This document shows, piece by piece, positions 29,753-38,286 of a DNA stretch of 64,000 bases. Each line of letters opens with the position of its first letter. The stretch's first letter is position 1. A program made the position numbers and the translations under genes. The stretch lies in the NCBI GenBank assembly GCA_020632715.1, contig JACKFA010000008.1, positions 62,001 through 126,000 on the forward strand, written 5' to 3'. This DNA is from Deltaproteobacteria bacterium. GTDB taxonomy: Bacteria > Myxococcota_A > UBA9042 > PHBI01. The notes below the pieces were generated by a model that saw nothing but the letters and a program-made list of their open reading frames with translations, was not told the DNA's origin and made no database searches.

Positions 29753-31723
29753 TCAGCGCGGGCGGCGGCGCGACCGTGGGCGCCGGCGGACCGACCTCCG
29801 GGGGCGCGCCCCGGCCGGGGCCGGCGGCCCGACGACGGCGTCAGCGGCGGCGTCCTCGGGCTCGGCCTCGGCGCCAACGCCGATGGCGTCGCAGCGCATC
29901 ACCCAGGCGCTCGCCGGGAGCCGCCGCGGCCCGCTCGCGCGCGCGACGAGCCCCCAGGTCGACCGCTGCCCGGGCGCGTGGTGGAGGTCGCCGACCGTCG
30001 CCTGCACCTCGAGGCCGGGCCAGCTCGCGCGCCGCCCGCCCGCGACCGGCGCCGCCCCGTCCCAGCCCGACGCGAGCGGCAGCGAGGCGACGGGCCCCGC
30101 CACCGTGAACGGCGCCACCGCCACCATGTTCGCCTCGAAGACGTGCGCGTAGCGCGTCGTGTGCGACCGCGAGATCGGCGCGTACATCGCCTCCCACTCG
30201 GTCATGTCCTGGAGCTTGTAGTCGTACCAGGCGCCGTGGAGGTGGATGAACTGCGGCCTCACCTCGTGGAACACGTAGTCGCGGAGGTAGCCGTAGGTCT
30301 TCGGGTAGTGCCGCGCGAGCGAGAGATCCCCGAGCTTCCCGAGGTCGAGGAACGACACCGGCCGCTTCCACGTGATGCCGCCCGCGTCGGCGTCGGCCAC
30401 GAGCGGCGTGTGGATCCCGGCGAGCTCGGCGACGTACTGGTAGAAGTCGCCGCGCTGCGCGAGGTCGCTCACCGTGATGTTGACCTTCTTCTCGCGCTCC
30501 TCGGCGCGCGCCTCCCAGGGCCCCGCGACGTGGAGCGCGAGCGCGAGCAGCACCACCACGGCCGCGCCGTGCCCGACCGCCGCCGACCACCGCGAGAGTG
30601 AGCGCCCCCAGCGCGCGAGCGCGCCCTCGACGAGGTCCGCGAGCGCGACCGTCCCGATCGCCAGGAGGAGCCCGACGAGCGGGAAGCCGAGCGACAGGAA
30701 GCGCCACTCGAACATCCAGTCGCCGCCCGTCACGAGCGGGAAGAGGAGCCCGACGAGGTAGCAGAGGAGCACGAGGCCAGCGACCGTCCGCGTGCGCCGC
30801 GACGCGAGCCCGGCGACGAGCGCGATGAGGAGGGGGGCGGTCAGCGCGTAGGCGTCGATGCCCGAGCGGACGTAGGACCAGCCGGGGCCGTCGAGGTCGA
30901 AGACGTGGATCCCGCCCGACTGCGCGGGGCTCTTCGCGATGAAGCTGTTCGGCAGCACCTGGTGGAAGTAGGCGTACCGAATGAGGAAGTAGACGAGGTA
31001 GAGCCCGGCGCCGAGCGCCGCCCGGAGCGCCCAGGCCCGCAGGCGCTCACGGCGCGGCGGGAGCGTCGCCGGCACGATCCCCTCCTCGCGCCCCACCGAG
31101 CCGCTCGCGCGCGCCTCGACGGCCCGCACGAAGGTCCACCCCTGGAGCGCGAGCACGTAGAGGATCCCGTCCGGCCGGGTCATGAGGATGCTGCAGTGCA
31201 CAATCGCCGTAGGCCAATAACTCCGAAGCGTTCCGACGCGATCGGCGTCGCCCATGGCGCGCTGCACAGCGAGCACCACGAGCATCGCGAAGAGCCCGTT
31301 CTCGAGCCCGGACAGCACCCAGAAGCCGAAGAGCGGCGCGCCCCAGATGACGAGCGGCCCGACCAGCGCCGCCCACGGGCGCCGCGCGTCGAGGCGGAGC
31401 GCGATCCGATAGGCCAGGACCGCCGCGATCCCCGCGAAGAGGAAGCCGAGCACCTTCGACACGACCTCGAGGTCGAGCCCGACGGCCGCGAACGGGGTCA
31501 AAACACCGAGCCAGAGCGCGTTCGTGTAGGCCTCGACGGGCGCGTCGCCCGGGCGGAACGCGAGCCCGCCGCCGTGGAGCCAGGTGTCGACGTACGCGAA
31601 CGTGATGCCCGCGTCGTCGATGGTGTGCCCCGACCACATCACGACCTGCCAGAGCGCGAGCGGGACGACCAGGAAGAGCCACAGCGCGCGACGCAGCGTG
31701 AGCACCCGCTCGGTCGGGGTCAC
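29753..31723 (-). CDS. GT-C superfamily membrane protein (AftB/LphB-like)
   Basis: A polytopic membrane protein of about 656 residues. The N-terminal helix is followed by HTIDDAGITFAYVDTWLHGG and PVEAYTNALW, the loop with an Asp-Asp pair and 'EGYTN' seen in AftB/LphB-type GT-C enzymes, which use polyprenyl-linked sugars. About ten helices run to residue ~430, then a periplasmic domain to the C-terminus. The GTG start at 31721-31723 overlaps the upstream TGA (GTGA) and has GGGGAGG four bases before it. The last ~25 residues are unusually Arg-rich, so the reading frame may be shifted at the very end. Sugar and acceptor are unknown. Confidence 0.8.
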   Translation of the reverse strand: MTPTERVLTLRRALWLFLVVPLALWQVVMWSGHTIDDAGITFAYVDTWLHGGGLAFRPGDAPVEAYTNALWLGVLTPFAAVGLDLEVVSKVLGFLFAGIAAVLAYRIALRLDARRPWAALVGPLVIWGAPLFGFWVLSGLENGLFAMLVVLAVQRAMGDADRVGTLRSYWPTAIVHCSILMTRPDGILYVLALQGWTFVRAVEARASGSVGREEGIVPATLPPRRERLRAWALRAALGAGLYLVYFLIRYAYFHQVLPNSFIAKSPAQSGGIHVFDLDGPGWSYVRSGIDAYALTAPLLIALVAGLASRRTRTVAGLVLLCYLVGLLFPLVTGGDWMFEWRFLSLGFPLVGLLLAIGTVALADLVEGALARWGRSLSRWSAAVGHGAAVVVLLALALHVAGPWEARAEEREKKVNITVSDLAQRGDFYQYVAELAGIHTPLVADADAGGITWKRPVSFLDLGKLGDLSLARHYPKTYGYLRDYVFHEVRPQFIHLHGAWYDYKLQDMTEWEAMYAPISRSHTTRYAHVFEANMVAVAPFTVAGPVASLPLASGWDGAAPVAGGRRASWPGLEVQATVGDLHHAPGQRSTWGLVARASGPRRLPASAWVMRCDAIGVGAEAEPEDAAADAVVGPPAPAGARPRRSVRRRPRSRRRPR

Positions 31724-33282
31724 GGCGCCTCCCCGCAGAGCTCGACCTGGTCGAGCAGGATGTGCCCCCAGTCGCCCTTCCGGTGGTCGATGACGTGGAG
31801 CGTCGCCGACTGCCCGACGAGCTCGCGCACGTCCCAGGAGACGACGCCGAGCGCCTCGGAGTCGGCGCCGCGCGCCTCGCGGACGAGCTTCCCCTCGACG
31901 ATGAGCGCCACGCCGAGGCCGTCGGCCTTGCCGCCGCCCACGAGCAGGCGCAGCTCGGGCCGCGTGATGGTGAACCGCCCGGAGCCGGCCTCTCCCGTCG
32001 CCGCGTCGCCCTTCTCCGCCGAGAACGAGCTCAGGAGCCCGCGCCCGCGGAAGCCGGTGACGTCCTGCTGCGTCCCGACGGCCCCGGGCGACGGCGCGCG
32101 CCGGAACGACTCCCCCTCGAACCCCCACCCGGGCGGCCGGTCGACCTCCTCGAAGTCGAACACGAGCTCGCAGCCGGCGTCGGGCTCGGGCGGGTCCGTC
32201 CAGCGGCGGCCCGCCCAGCGCGGCGCGTCCGGCGCGAGCCACGGCGCGAGCACGCGGCGCGACAGGAGCGTCGAGTAGCGCACGGCGCCCTCGCGCGTGA
32301 GGTGGTCCCCGTCGGAGAAGTAGGCGTCGTCGACGACGGCCGTGTCGCGGTAGGCGACCACCTCGACCCCGTAGGACGCGGCGATGTCGCGCACGCGGCG
32401 GAACGCCTCCGCGACGACCGGCAGCGACAGGTTCGCGAAGAGGGGCGTGCTCTTCGGCGTGGTCACCACGATCACCCTGACGCCCGCGCCCGTCAGCCGC
32501 GCGAGCGTCGCGTCGAAGTAGCCGAGCTGCTCCTCGTTGAGCTCGGCGTCGACGAGCTCGGCGTGATAGCCCGCCGCGCGCCCGCGCGCCCGCGCCTTCT
32601 GGGTCGCGGCGTCGACGCGGCCCGCCCGGCGGTAACCGTGGTCGCCGAGGTCCTCGGGGGGCCCGGGGGCGACGCCGTCGAAGAGCTTCGCGAGCACGCC
32701 GCGGCGCACGCGCTGGGCGGTGAAGAGGTCGGAGACGCCGCCGCGGAGCGCGTCCTCGACGGGCATGCCGGCCGCGATCGCGGTGGGGACGTCGTCCCAC
32801 TGCCAGAGCGACGGGATCGACTCGCGCGACATCGTCGGCTCGAGCTTCGACCCGAACATGTACTCGGAGAGCATGACGACGACGGCCGCCGGCGGGCGCT
32901 CGCGGTCGAGGAGGTAGCCCGTCCAGCCGAGCTGCGCGATGGGCGGGCCGCCCGGGACGCCGAGGTTCCACACGGTGACGCGCCGCCCGAGCGCGCGGGA
33001 GAGCTCGTCCGCGACGACGTCGCTCGCGACGCCGTGGATGCAGCGGCTGTCGCCGAGGAAGGCCACGTCGGGGTCGTCGGGGGCCGCCTCGAACGCGCGC
33101 GGCAGCGCCGTGTAGCGCTCGCTCGCGAGGATCGCCTGCGCGAGGTCGCTCTGCCCGACCACGCGGTTCGCGACGACGACGGTCGCGAGCATGACGACGA
33201 GGGCGACCGCGAGCCCGCGCCCGGTCAGCGGGCGGCGGCCCTCCGCGGGCGGCATGTCGGGCGTGGTCTCCACGCCGAGCAT
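31720..33282 (-). CDS. SGNH-like membrane-anchored protein with C-terminal WGHI domain
   Basis: A 520-residue protein with an N-terminal membrane anchor (about residues 27-43), then an SGNH-hydrolase/AlgJ-AlgX-like fold. VAFLGDSRCIHGVASD carries the GDS-type serine block, VVVMLSEYMFGSKLEP and VVTTPKST follow, and FSDGDHLTREGA supplies the C-terminal Asp-x-x-His. Residues ~375-520 form a beta domain ending KGDWGHILLDQVEL, like the C-terminal carbohydrate-binding-type domain of many levanase-like proteins. SGNH proteins often accept acyl groups from MBOAT partners, and an AlgI-like gene is 3.7 kb away (inference of partnership). It heads a three-gene minus-strand operon. Confidence 0.8.
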   Translation of the reverse strand: MLGVETTPDMPPAEGRRPLTGRGLAVALVVMLATVVVANRVVGQSDLAQAILASERYTALPRAFEAAPDDPDVAFLGDSRCIHGVASDVVADELSRALGRRVTVWNLGVPGGPPIAQLGWTGYLLDRERPPAAVVVMLSEYMFGSKLEPTMSRESIPSLWQWDDVPTAIAAGMPVEDALRGGVSDLFTAQRVRRGVLAKLFDGVAPGPPEDLGDHGYRRAGRVDAATQKARARGRAAGYHAELVDAELNEEQLGYFDATLARLTGAGVRVIVVTTPKSTPLFANLSLPVVAEAFRRVRDIAASYGVEVVAYRDTAVVDDAYFSDGDHLTREGAVRYSTLLSRRVLAPWLAPDAPRWAGRRWTDPPEPDAGCELVFDFEEVDRPPGWGFEGESFRRAPSPGAVGTQQDVTGFRGRGLLSSFSAEKGDAATGEAGSGRFTITRPELRLLVGGGKADGLGVALIVEGKLVREARGADSEALGVVSWDVRELVGQSATLHVIDHRKGDWGHILLDQVELCGEAP

Positions 33283-33408
33283 TTAACAGCTTCGGGCCTC
33301 ACGGGCGAGCGCGTTCGCGCCGCCGGCCGCGGGCTTCCCGTCGCGGCCGCGAGAGTGCGATACTCGAGCGGTCCTGACCCATCGTCGCGCAGCAGCCGGA
33401 GGCGATCC

Positions 33409-35121
33409 ATGGCTCGTCACCCCTGGGCCGGCCGTGCCTGGGCGGTCCTCGCCGCCCTCCCCGCCGTGGCCCTCGCGACCGCCCCGCCCGCGGCGGCCGC
33501 GCCGGCCGAGCTCGTGCTGCCGGTCTCCGGGCTCGCCGTGACCCTGCCGGAGCCGCCACCGACCCACCACTACCGCGTCACCGCGTCGTGGTCGCTCGCG
33601 CCCGGCTCCGGCGCCTTCGCCGGCCGCGACGTCATCGACGAGATCGTCGGCGACGAGATCGGCATGAGCCTCTGGCTCGTGCCTGGCCCCGCGGCCGGCG
33701 GGAGCTGCGGCGCCGCCGTGGCCGGGAGCGGCGTCTCCCTCGCGTGGCAGGCGGACGTCGTGCTCCACGAGCAGCTCTGGATCGCGCGCGGCGGCGAGCT
33801 CACGGCCGACGACGGCGAACACCACGTCGCCATGGCCTTCTGCGCCGCCCGCCCCGGCGACGACGACGCCCTCCTGGCCTACCTCGTCATCCCCGATCGC
33901 GTCCCCGCGGCGGACTCGCGCGACGCCCTCCTCGCCTTCGCCGCCTCCCCGGTCGTCGCCGCCGTGACCCGCGCCTGGCGGACCCGCCACACGGGGCCGG
34001 CGCAGCCTGCGCGCCTGACCCCGGCCGGCGGCGCGGCCCACGATCCGGCGCGGGAGCTCCGCCTCGCGCGCGTCGGAGCCACGCTCACCCCGCCCGCCGA
34101 TGGCTGGGTCTGGGTCGTCGGGGAGCGCGAGAAGGCGCACACGGACGTCCTCTACCGCGTCGCGCCGCGCTACCCCGAGCGGAGCGTCGAGGTCCTGACC
34201 ACCGGCCTCGCGACCTGCGCCGCGAGCCCGTTCGACGCCGCGCTCACGGCGAAGGGAGGGCCGCCGCCGACCGGCCTCCCGCCGGGCTTCTCTCCGGGGC
34301 CGACCCTCCTCGTGGGCGGCGCGGAGACGGTCACCGTGTGCAAGGTGGTCGGCGATCGCGCGCTCTACTTCGGGATCCAGGGGCCGACCCGCGTCGACGA
34401 CGTCGCCCCCCTCGCGCCGCTCCTCGTCGCGGTGGCCGACGCCGTCGCGGCGACGCCCGCGCCGCCGTCGCTGCCGCCGAAGGTCGGCGACACGGGCGGC
34501 TTCGCGATGCTCTGGTACGGCGTCACGGGGATCCTGAGCTGGCGCGACGTCGAGGAGACGCCCGAGGGGCTCCCGGCGCCGTCGCCGCGCTTCGCGATGG
34601 GCTTCGACTTCGGCGGGCTCCTCGGGGTCGACGCCGGCTGGCTCTACCGCTTCCACCTCGGCTTCGCGTGGGACCTCGTCCACGGGCTCTCGGAGGCCGC
34701 CGACCGCACGTCCTCGGCGGCGCGCTACGGGGGCTCCGCCGTGACCGCGCAGATCGACGCGGGGTACGGCGTCGACCTCGACGAGAGCTCGCGCCTCGGG
34801 CTGCTCGTCGGCTGGCACGGCGTGTCGGGGCCGATCACCGAGAACTCGGGGCTCGCGGCGTCGCTCGTCTACAGCCGGGCCCCGGTCGACGGCAGCGTGG
34901 GCGTCTTCGCGCGGCTGACCCCGATCCAGCCGCTGTCGGCGAACGGGCGCGATCTCTTCTCGCCGCTCACGGCCGAGGTGCGGCTCTTCTTCGATCACGC
35001 GGCGTTCATGGCCGGGCTCGAGCTCCAGTGGATCGACACGGCGAGCGCGGCGGCGCGCGAGATCCCGGGCGAGGGCTTCGCCCTGTTCCTCCGGATCGGG
35101 AGCGGTGCCGTCGTCCGGTGA
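33409..35121 (+). CDS. Exported protein with probable outer-membrane barrel-like C-terminus
   Basis: A 570-residue protein of unknown function. The ATG at 33409 follows GGAGG by five bases and begins a clear signal peptide (GRAWAVLAALPAVALATAP, cleavage near AAAAPAEL). The middle holds mixed alpha/beta sequence. From about residue 365 there are alternating strands such as FAMGFDFGGLLGVDAGWLYR, LGLLVGWHGVSG and AEVRLFFDHAAFMAGLELQW, consistent with an outer-membrane beta barrel (inference). No family was recognised. It is divergent from the SGNH operon across 126 bp. Confidence 0.75.
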   Translation: MARHPWAGRAWAVLAALPAVALATAPPAAAAPAELVLPVSGLAVTLPEPPPTHHYRVTASWSLAPGSGAFAGRDVIDEIVGDEIGMSLWLVPGPAAGGSCGAAVAGSGVSLAWQADVVLHEQLWIARGGELTADDGEHHVAMAFCAARPGDDDALLAYLVIPDRVPAADSRDALLAFAASPVVAAVTRAWRTRHTGPAQPARLTPAGGAAHDPARELRLARVGATLTPPADGWVWVVGEREKAHTDVLYRVAPRYPERSVEVLTTGLATCAASPFDAALTAKGGPPPTGLPPGFSPGPTLLVGGAETVTVCKVVGDRALYFGIQGPTRVDDVAPLAPLLVAVADAVAATPAPPSLPPKVGDTGGFAMLWYGVTGILSWRDVEETPEGLPAPSPRFAMGFDFGGLLGVDAGWLYRFHLGFAWDLVHGLSEAADRTSSAARYGGSAVTAQIDAGYGVDLDESSRLGLLVGWHGVSGPITENSGLAASLVYSRAPVDGSVGVFARLTPIQPLSANGRDLFSPLTAEVRLFFDHAAFMAGLELQWIDTASAAAREIPGEGFALFLRIGSGAVVR

Positions 35122-35208
35122 CCGCGGGGCGGCCTTGTCGCGCGCGGCCCTCTTGGCTATGCATCGGGCCACGCGCCGGCCCGGAGCCGGCCAGAGGAGC
35201 TCGCCGCC

Positions 35209-35730
35209 ATGACCCGCATCCGCATCTCCCTCGTCGCCCTCACCGCGCTCGCCGCCCTCTCCCTCGCCGCCTCGGCCTGCAAGAGCGGGGACGCGAGCGA
35301 GAGCGCCCCATCGCCGGCCGAGGGCGCCGGGCACGTCGTGAAGGCCGCGGACGCCGCCGGGAAGGCCCCGTTCGTCGGCGCCTACGAGCAGCTCCGCGCG
35401 GCGCTCGCGAACGACGATCTCGCCGCGGCGAAGGCCGCCGCCGGGAAGCTCGCGGCCGCGGACGGCGCGAGCGCCGGGGTCGTCGCGGGGGCGAAGGGCG
35501 TCGAGGGTGCCGGCGACATCGCCGCCGCGCGCGTGGCCTTCGGCGAGGCGTCCAAGGCCTATATCGAGCAGCTCGTCGCCGATCCGGAGCTCGCCGAGGG
35601 GACCTACGTCTTCCGCTGCCCGATGGCGAAGGGGTACAAGAAGTGGGTGCAGCTCACCGATGCCCTCGAGAACCCCTACATGGGTCAGGAGATGTTGGAC
35701 TGCGGCAGCCCGAGCAAGCTCGAGCCCTGA
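35209..35730 (+). CDS. DUF3347-like lipoprotein, putative metal-binding
   Basis: A 173-residue protein with signal peptide and lipobox LAASAC at about residues 20-25, AGAGGAG upstream of the ATG, and an Ala-rich helical body. The C-terminal block GTYVFRCPMAKGYKKWVQL plus NPYMGQEMLDCG matches the CPM...NPYxGxxMLxCG ending of DUF3347 proteins, which are linked to copper efflux (CusB-associated) systems. Here it is a free lipoprotein with no efflux genes beside it. Metal binding through Cys/Met is inferred. It was probably duplicated or moved away from a metal-export locus. Confidence 0.8.
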   Translation: MTRIRISLVALTALAALSLAASACKSGDASESAPSPAEGAGHVVKAADAAGKAPFVGAYEQLRAALANDDLAAAKAAAGKLAAADGASAGVVAGAKGVEGAGDIAAARVAFGEASKAYIEQLVADPELAEGTYVFRCPMAKGYKKWVQLTDALENPYMGQEMLDCGSPSKLEP

Positions 35731-35957
35731 CCGCCATGCCGGGAGCCGGCGCGCGAGCCGCGCGCGTCGATCGCCGCGGCCCCGGAGGCGGGTCACCCGA
35801 CGATGACCCGCACCACGACGGCGTCTCCGCCCCCTGACCCGCCTGCGAGCCCGAAAAAATCTGCGTCGTCGAGAGAACATCCGCCGCGCTCCACCGTCCA
35901 CCCCGCCGGTCGCCACACAGAGCGTGGTGACGCGAACGATCCCCTGGAGGTCTCCAC

Positions 35958-36797
35958 ATGCGCCGAACGCTTCTCCTTCTCGCCCTCGCCACCCTCGGTG
36001 TCATGGCCCTCGGGGCCACGGCGTCCGCTCAGCCGTACGACGACGGATACGCCGAGTACGTGATCGACGCCGACACCGTGGAGGTCTGGGCCGGTGACGG
36101 CTGGTATCCCGCGCAGATCCTGCAGGTCAGCGGGAACAGCTACCTCGTCCACTACCTGAACAGCACGTCCGAGTACGACGAGTGGGTCGACGCCTCGCAG
36201 GTGCGCGCCATCGACGAGCCCGACTACGTCTACACCGTCGACCAGCCGCTCGTGCAGTACTACTGGGGCACGACCTGGTACGACGCGCGCGTCGTCGAGG
36301 TGCGCGGCGGGCGCTACCGGATCTTCTGGAACGGCCGCTACAGCTGGGTGCCGCGCGCGCAGCTCTACTACAGCGGGCGCCCGTACCGCCCGGTCTACCG
36401 CGGTCGCCACTACCGCGCCCGGTCGTTCGCCCGCTCGGCTCGCTGGGGCAACCCGCGCGCCGGTCGCCACGCGGCCCCGGCCCGTCGCGGCGGCGCCCAC
36501 GCGGCTCCGGCCCGGCGCGGCGGCTCGCACGCGCCCCGGCCCGGCGCGGCGGCTCGGCGGCTCCGGGCCCACCGGAGCGGCGGCTCGCGCGGCGGCTACC
36601 AGGGCAACCACGGTCGCCGCGGTGGCAGCGCCACGCCGGCCCCGGGCGGCAATAACCAGCGCCGCGGCGGGAGCGCGAGCACCCCGCAGCGTCGCCGCGG
36701 CTCCGAGAGCGGCAGCGCCCGCGGCTCGCGCGGCGGCTCGCGCGGTGGCTCGGCCGCCCCGCGCGGCACGCACGGCGGCGGTCGTCGCGGCCGGTAG
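35958..36797 (+). CDS. Secreted Tudor/agenet-like protein with Arg/Gly-rich tail
   Basis: A 279-residue protein. The ATG is preceded by GGAGG. A signal peptide (LLLLALATLGVMALGATASA) ends at about residue 24. Two short SH3-like repeats follow, VEVWAGDGWYPAQILQVSGN with YDEWVDASQVR and then TWYDARVVEVRGGRYRIFW with SWVPRAQL; the pattern 'W-x-A-x-V' resembles Tudor-knot/agenet domains. From residue ~140 the protein is Arg/Gly/Ser-rich with RGG-type runs, which could bind nucleic acid or anionic polymers outside the cell (inference). A strong terminator lies downstream. Confidence 0.75.
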   Translation: MRRTLLLLALATLGVMALGATASAQPYDDGYAEYVIDADTVEVWAGDGWYPAQILQVSGNSYLVHYLNSTSEYDEWVDASQVRAIDEPDYVYTVDQPLVQYYWGTTWYDARVVEVRGGRYRIFWNGRYSWVPRAQLYYSGRPYRPVYRGRHYRARSFARSARWGNPRAGRHAAPARRGGAHAAPARRGGSHAPRPGAAARRLRAHRSGGSRGGYQGNHGRRGGSATPAPGGNNQRRGGSASTPQRRRGSESGSARGSRGGSRGGSAAPRGTHGGGRRGR

Positions 36798-36870
36798 CAG
36801 CCGAGCTCCTGACGGGCGGCTGGGGATGGAGCGCCGCCCGACGAGATGAGAATCCTGGGGAATCCGAACG

Positions 36871-36912
36871 CCGACCCGGCCAGGCCACGCGCCTCGCCGG
36901 GTCGGCTTTTTT
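36871..36912 (+). terminator. Rho-independent terminator
   Basis: Stem CCGACCCGGC (36871-36880) pairs perfectly with GCCGGGTCGG (36896-36905), loop of 15 bases, followed by C and six T (36907-36912). It ends transcription from the Tudor-like gene and separates it from the small Cys-rich lipoprotein gene. Confidence 0.9.
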
Positions 36913-36993
36913 CGTCGCCGGAATCGTGCTAGCCAATGCGGGTCGGCGGCGTCGGATCTCCCGGCGCCGGACCCACGCACGGAGCGCTCAGCC

Positions 36994-37209
36994 ATGCGGC
37001 ACCTGCTCGTCGCCCTCGGACTCATCGGCCTCGTCGGCCTCACGGCGGGCGGCCTCGCGTGCGAGTCCGACTCCGGCTGCAAGGTCGACTACGACTGCCC
37101 CGGCGCCCAGGTCTGCCGCGTGTCGAGCGGGTCCTGCGTCGAGCTCGAGTGCGAGCAGGACAGCGACTGCAGCAACGGCCAGACCTGCGTCGAGTACCTC
37201 TGCGAGTAG
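36994..37209 (+). CDS. Small Cys-rich lipoprotein-like protein
   Basis: A 71-residue protein with a signal sequence ending GGLACESD, a plausible lipobox with Cys at about residue 23. A mini Cys-rich domain follows: GCKVDYDCPGAQVC, GSCVELECEQDSDCSNGQTC and a final Cys. The CxxDxDCxxGxxC pattern is the same style as the modules at the C-terminus of the giant protein. GGAG lies upstream of the ATG. No function is known; this compact disulfide domain is probably displayed on the cell surface. Confidence 0.75.
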   Translation: MRHLLVALGLIGLVGLTAGGLACESDSGCKVDYDCPGAQVCRVSSGSCVELECEQDSDCSNGQTCVEYLCE

Positions 37210-37210
37210 G

Positions 37211-38203
37211 CTACGGGCTCTCCTCGCCCTCACCCGGGGGCGACGACGCTCGCCGTTGCACGATCGCCACGACCTCGCGCATCCGGCGGGCGTCGACCCG
37301 CCGCACCGCCGACTTCGGGAACCGCGCCTTGAACGCGTCCTCGTCGAGCGCGGCGAGCGCCGCGAGCTTCGGGCGCACGTTCTCCGGGCGCGGCCGGAGG
37401 GGCGCCTGCCGCGTCGGCAGCACCTTCCGGTTCCACGGGCAGACCTCCTGGCAGAGATCGCAGCCGAACACGTGGCTCCCGAGGGCCTCCGGGTCGATGA
37501 CCTCGGCGGGCTCGGCGCTCTCGATGGTCCACGTGGCGATGCAGCGGCGCGCGTCGAGCACGTAGGGCGCCGGGAAGGCGTCCGTCGGGCACACGTCGAG
37601 GCAGCGCCGGCACGAGCCGCAGTGGTCGGTCCCCGGGGTGTCGAGCGCGAGCTCGAGCGGCGTCAGCACCACCGCGAGGAACGTCCAGGAGCCCTGCCGG
37701 CGGTTCAGGAGGAGGGTGTTCTTCCCGATCCAGCCGACGCCGGCTGCCTGCGCGTACGCCTTCTCGAGGACGGGCCCCGTGTCGACGAAGATCCGGTGGT
37801 CGGTGCTCGCCCCCGGGAGCAGCGGGTCGGCCTCGAAGCGCTGCACGAGCGCGATGAGCAGCTTCCGGACGTGCGCGTGGTAGTCCTTCCCCTGCGCGTA
37901 GCGCGCGATCCAGCCCTCGTCGGGGGCGGGCGGCGCCGCGCGGTAGCCCGGCACGTCGGAGGCGTAGCTCACGCCGAGCGCGATGACGGAGCGCGCCGTC
38001 GGCCACACGCGCCGCGCGTCCTCGCGGAGCTCCGGGCGCTCGAAGAGCCAGCCCATCTCGGCGCCATAGCCCGCCGCCATCTGATCCGCGTAGCGCGCGA
38101 AGGCCTCGGGCAGCGCCACCGGCGCCACCCCGCAGAGGTCGAAGCCGACCTCGCGGGCGTGGTGCTTCACGCGCGCCGCGCGCTCCTCGGGGGTCGCTCC
38201 CAT
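37211..38203 (-). CDS. queG: Epoxyqueuosine reductase QueG
   Basis: Catalyses the last step of queuosine synthesis, reducing epoxyqueuosine to queuosine in tRNA, with cobalamin and two [4Fe-4S] clusters. The 330-residue protein has HRIFVDTGPVLEKAYAQAAG and VGWIGKNTLL (active-site Asp region). The cluster ligands are HCGSCRRCLDVCPTDAF and FGCDLCQEVCPWN. The ATG at 38201-38203 is chosen (MGATPEERAARVKHHAREVG); an in-frame GTG nine bases upstream is possible. It converges on the small lipoprotein gene with one base between stops. Length is typical. Confidence 0.95.
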   Translation of the reverse strand: MGATPEERAARVKHHAREVGFDLCGVAPVALPEAFARYADQMAAGYGAEMGWLFERPELREDARRVWPTARSVIALGVSYASDVPGYRAAPPAPDEGWIARYAQGKDYHAHVRKLLIALVQRFEADPLLPGASTDHRIFVDTGPVLEKAYAQAAGVGWIGKNTLLLNRRQGSWTFLAVVLTPLELALDTPGTDHCGSCRRCLDVCPTDAFPAPYVLDARRCIATWTIESAEPAEVIDPEALGSHVFGCDLCQEVCPWNRKVLPTRQAPLRPRPENVRPKLAALAALDEDAFKARFPKSAVRRVDARRMREVVAIVQRRASSPPGEGEESP

Positions 38204-38286
38204 CGCGCGCACCTTACACCGCCGTCGCCCGTGGGCGGTAACGCCCCTTGCGCGGTGGCGTCCGCCTCGGGCAGCCTCGTCCCGCC

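Noticed and set aside
38248..38286. Earlier GTG start for the PhoD-like gene
   Set aside because: It would add 13 residues before the Tat signal without a Shine-Dalgarno; GTG at 38287 puts the twin-Arg motif in a normal place.
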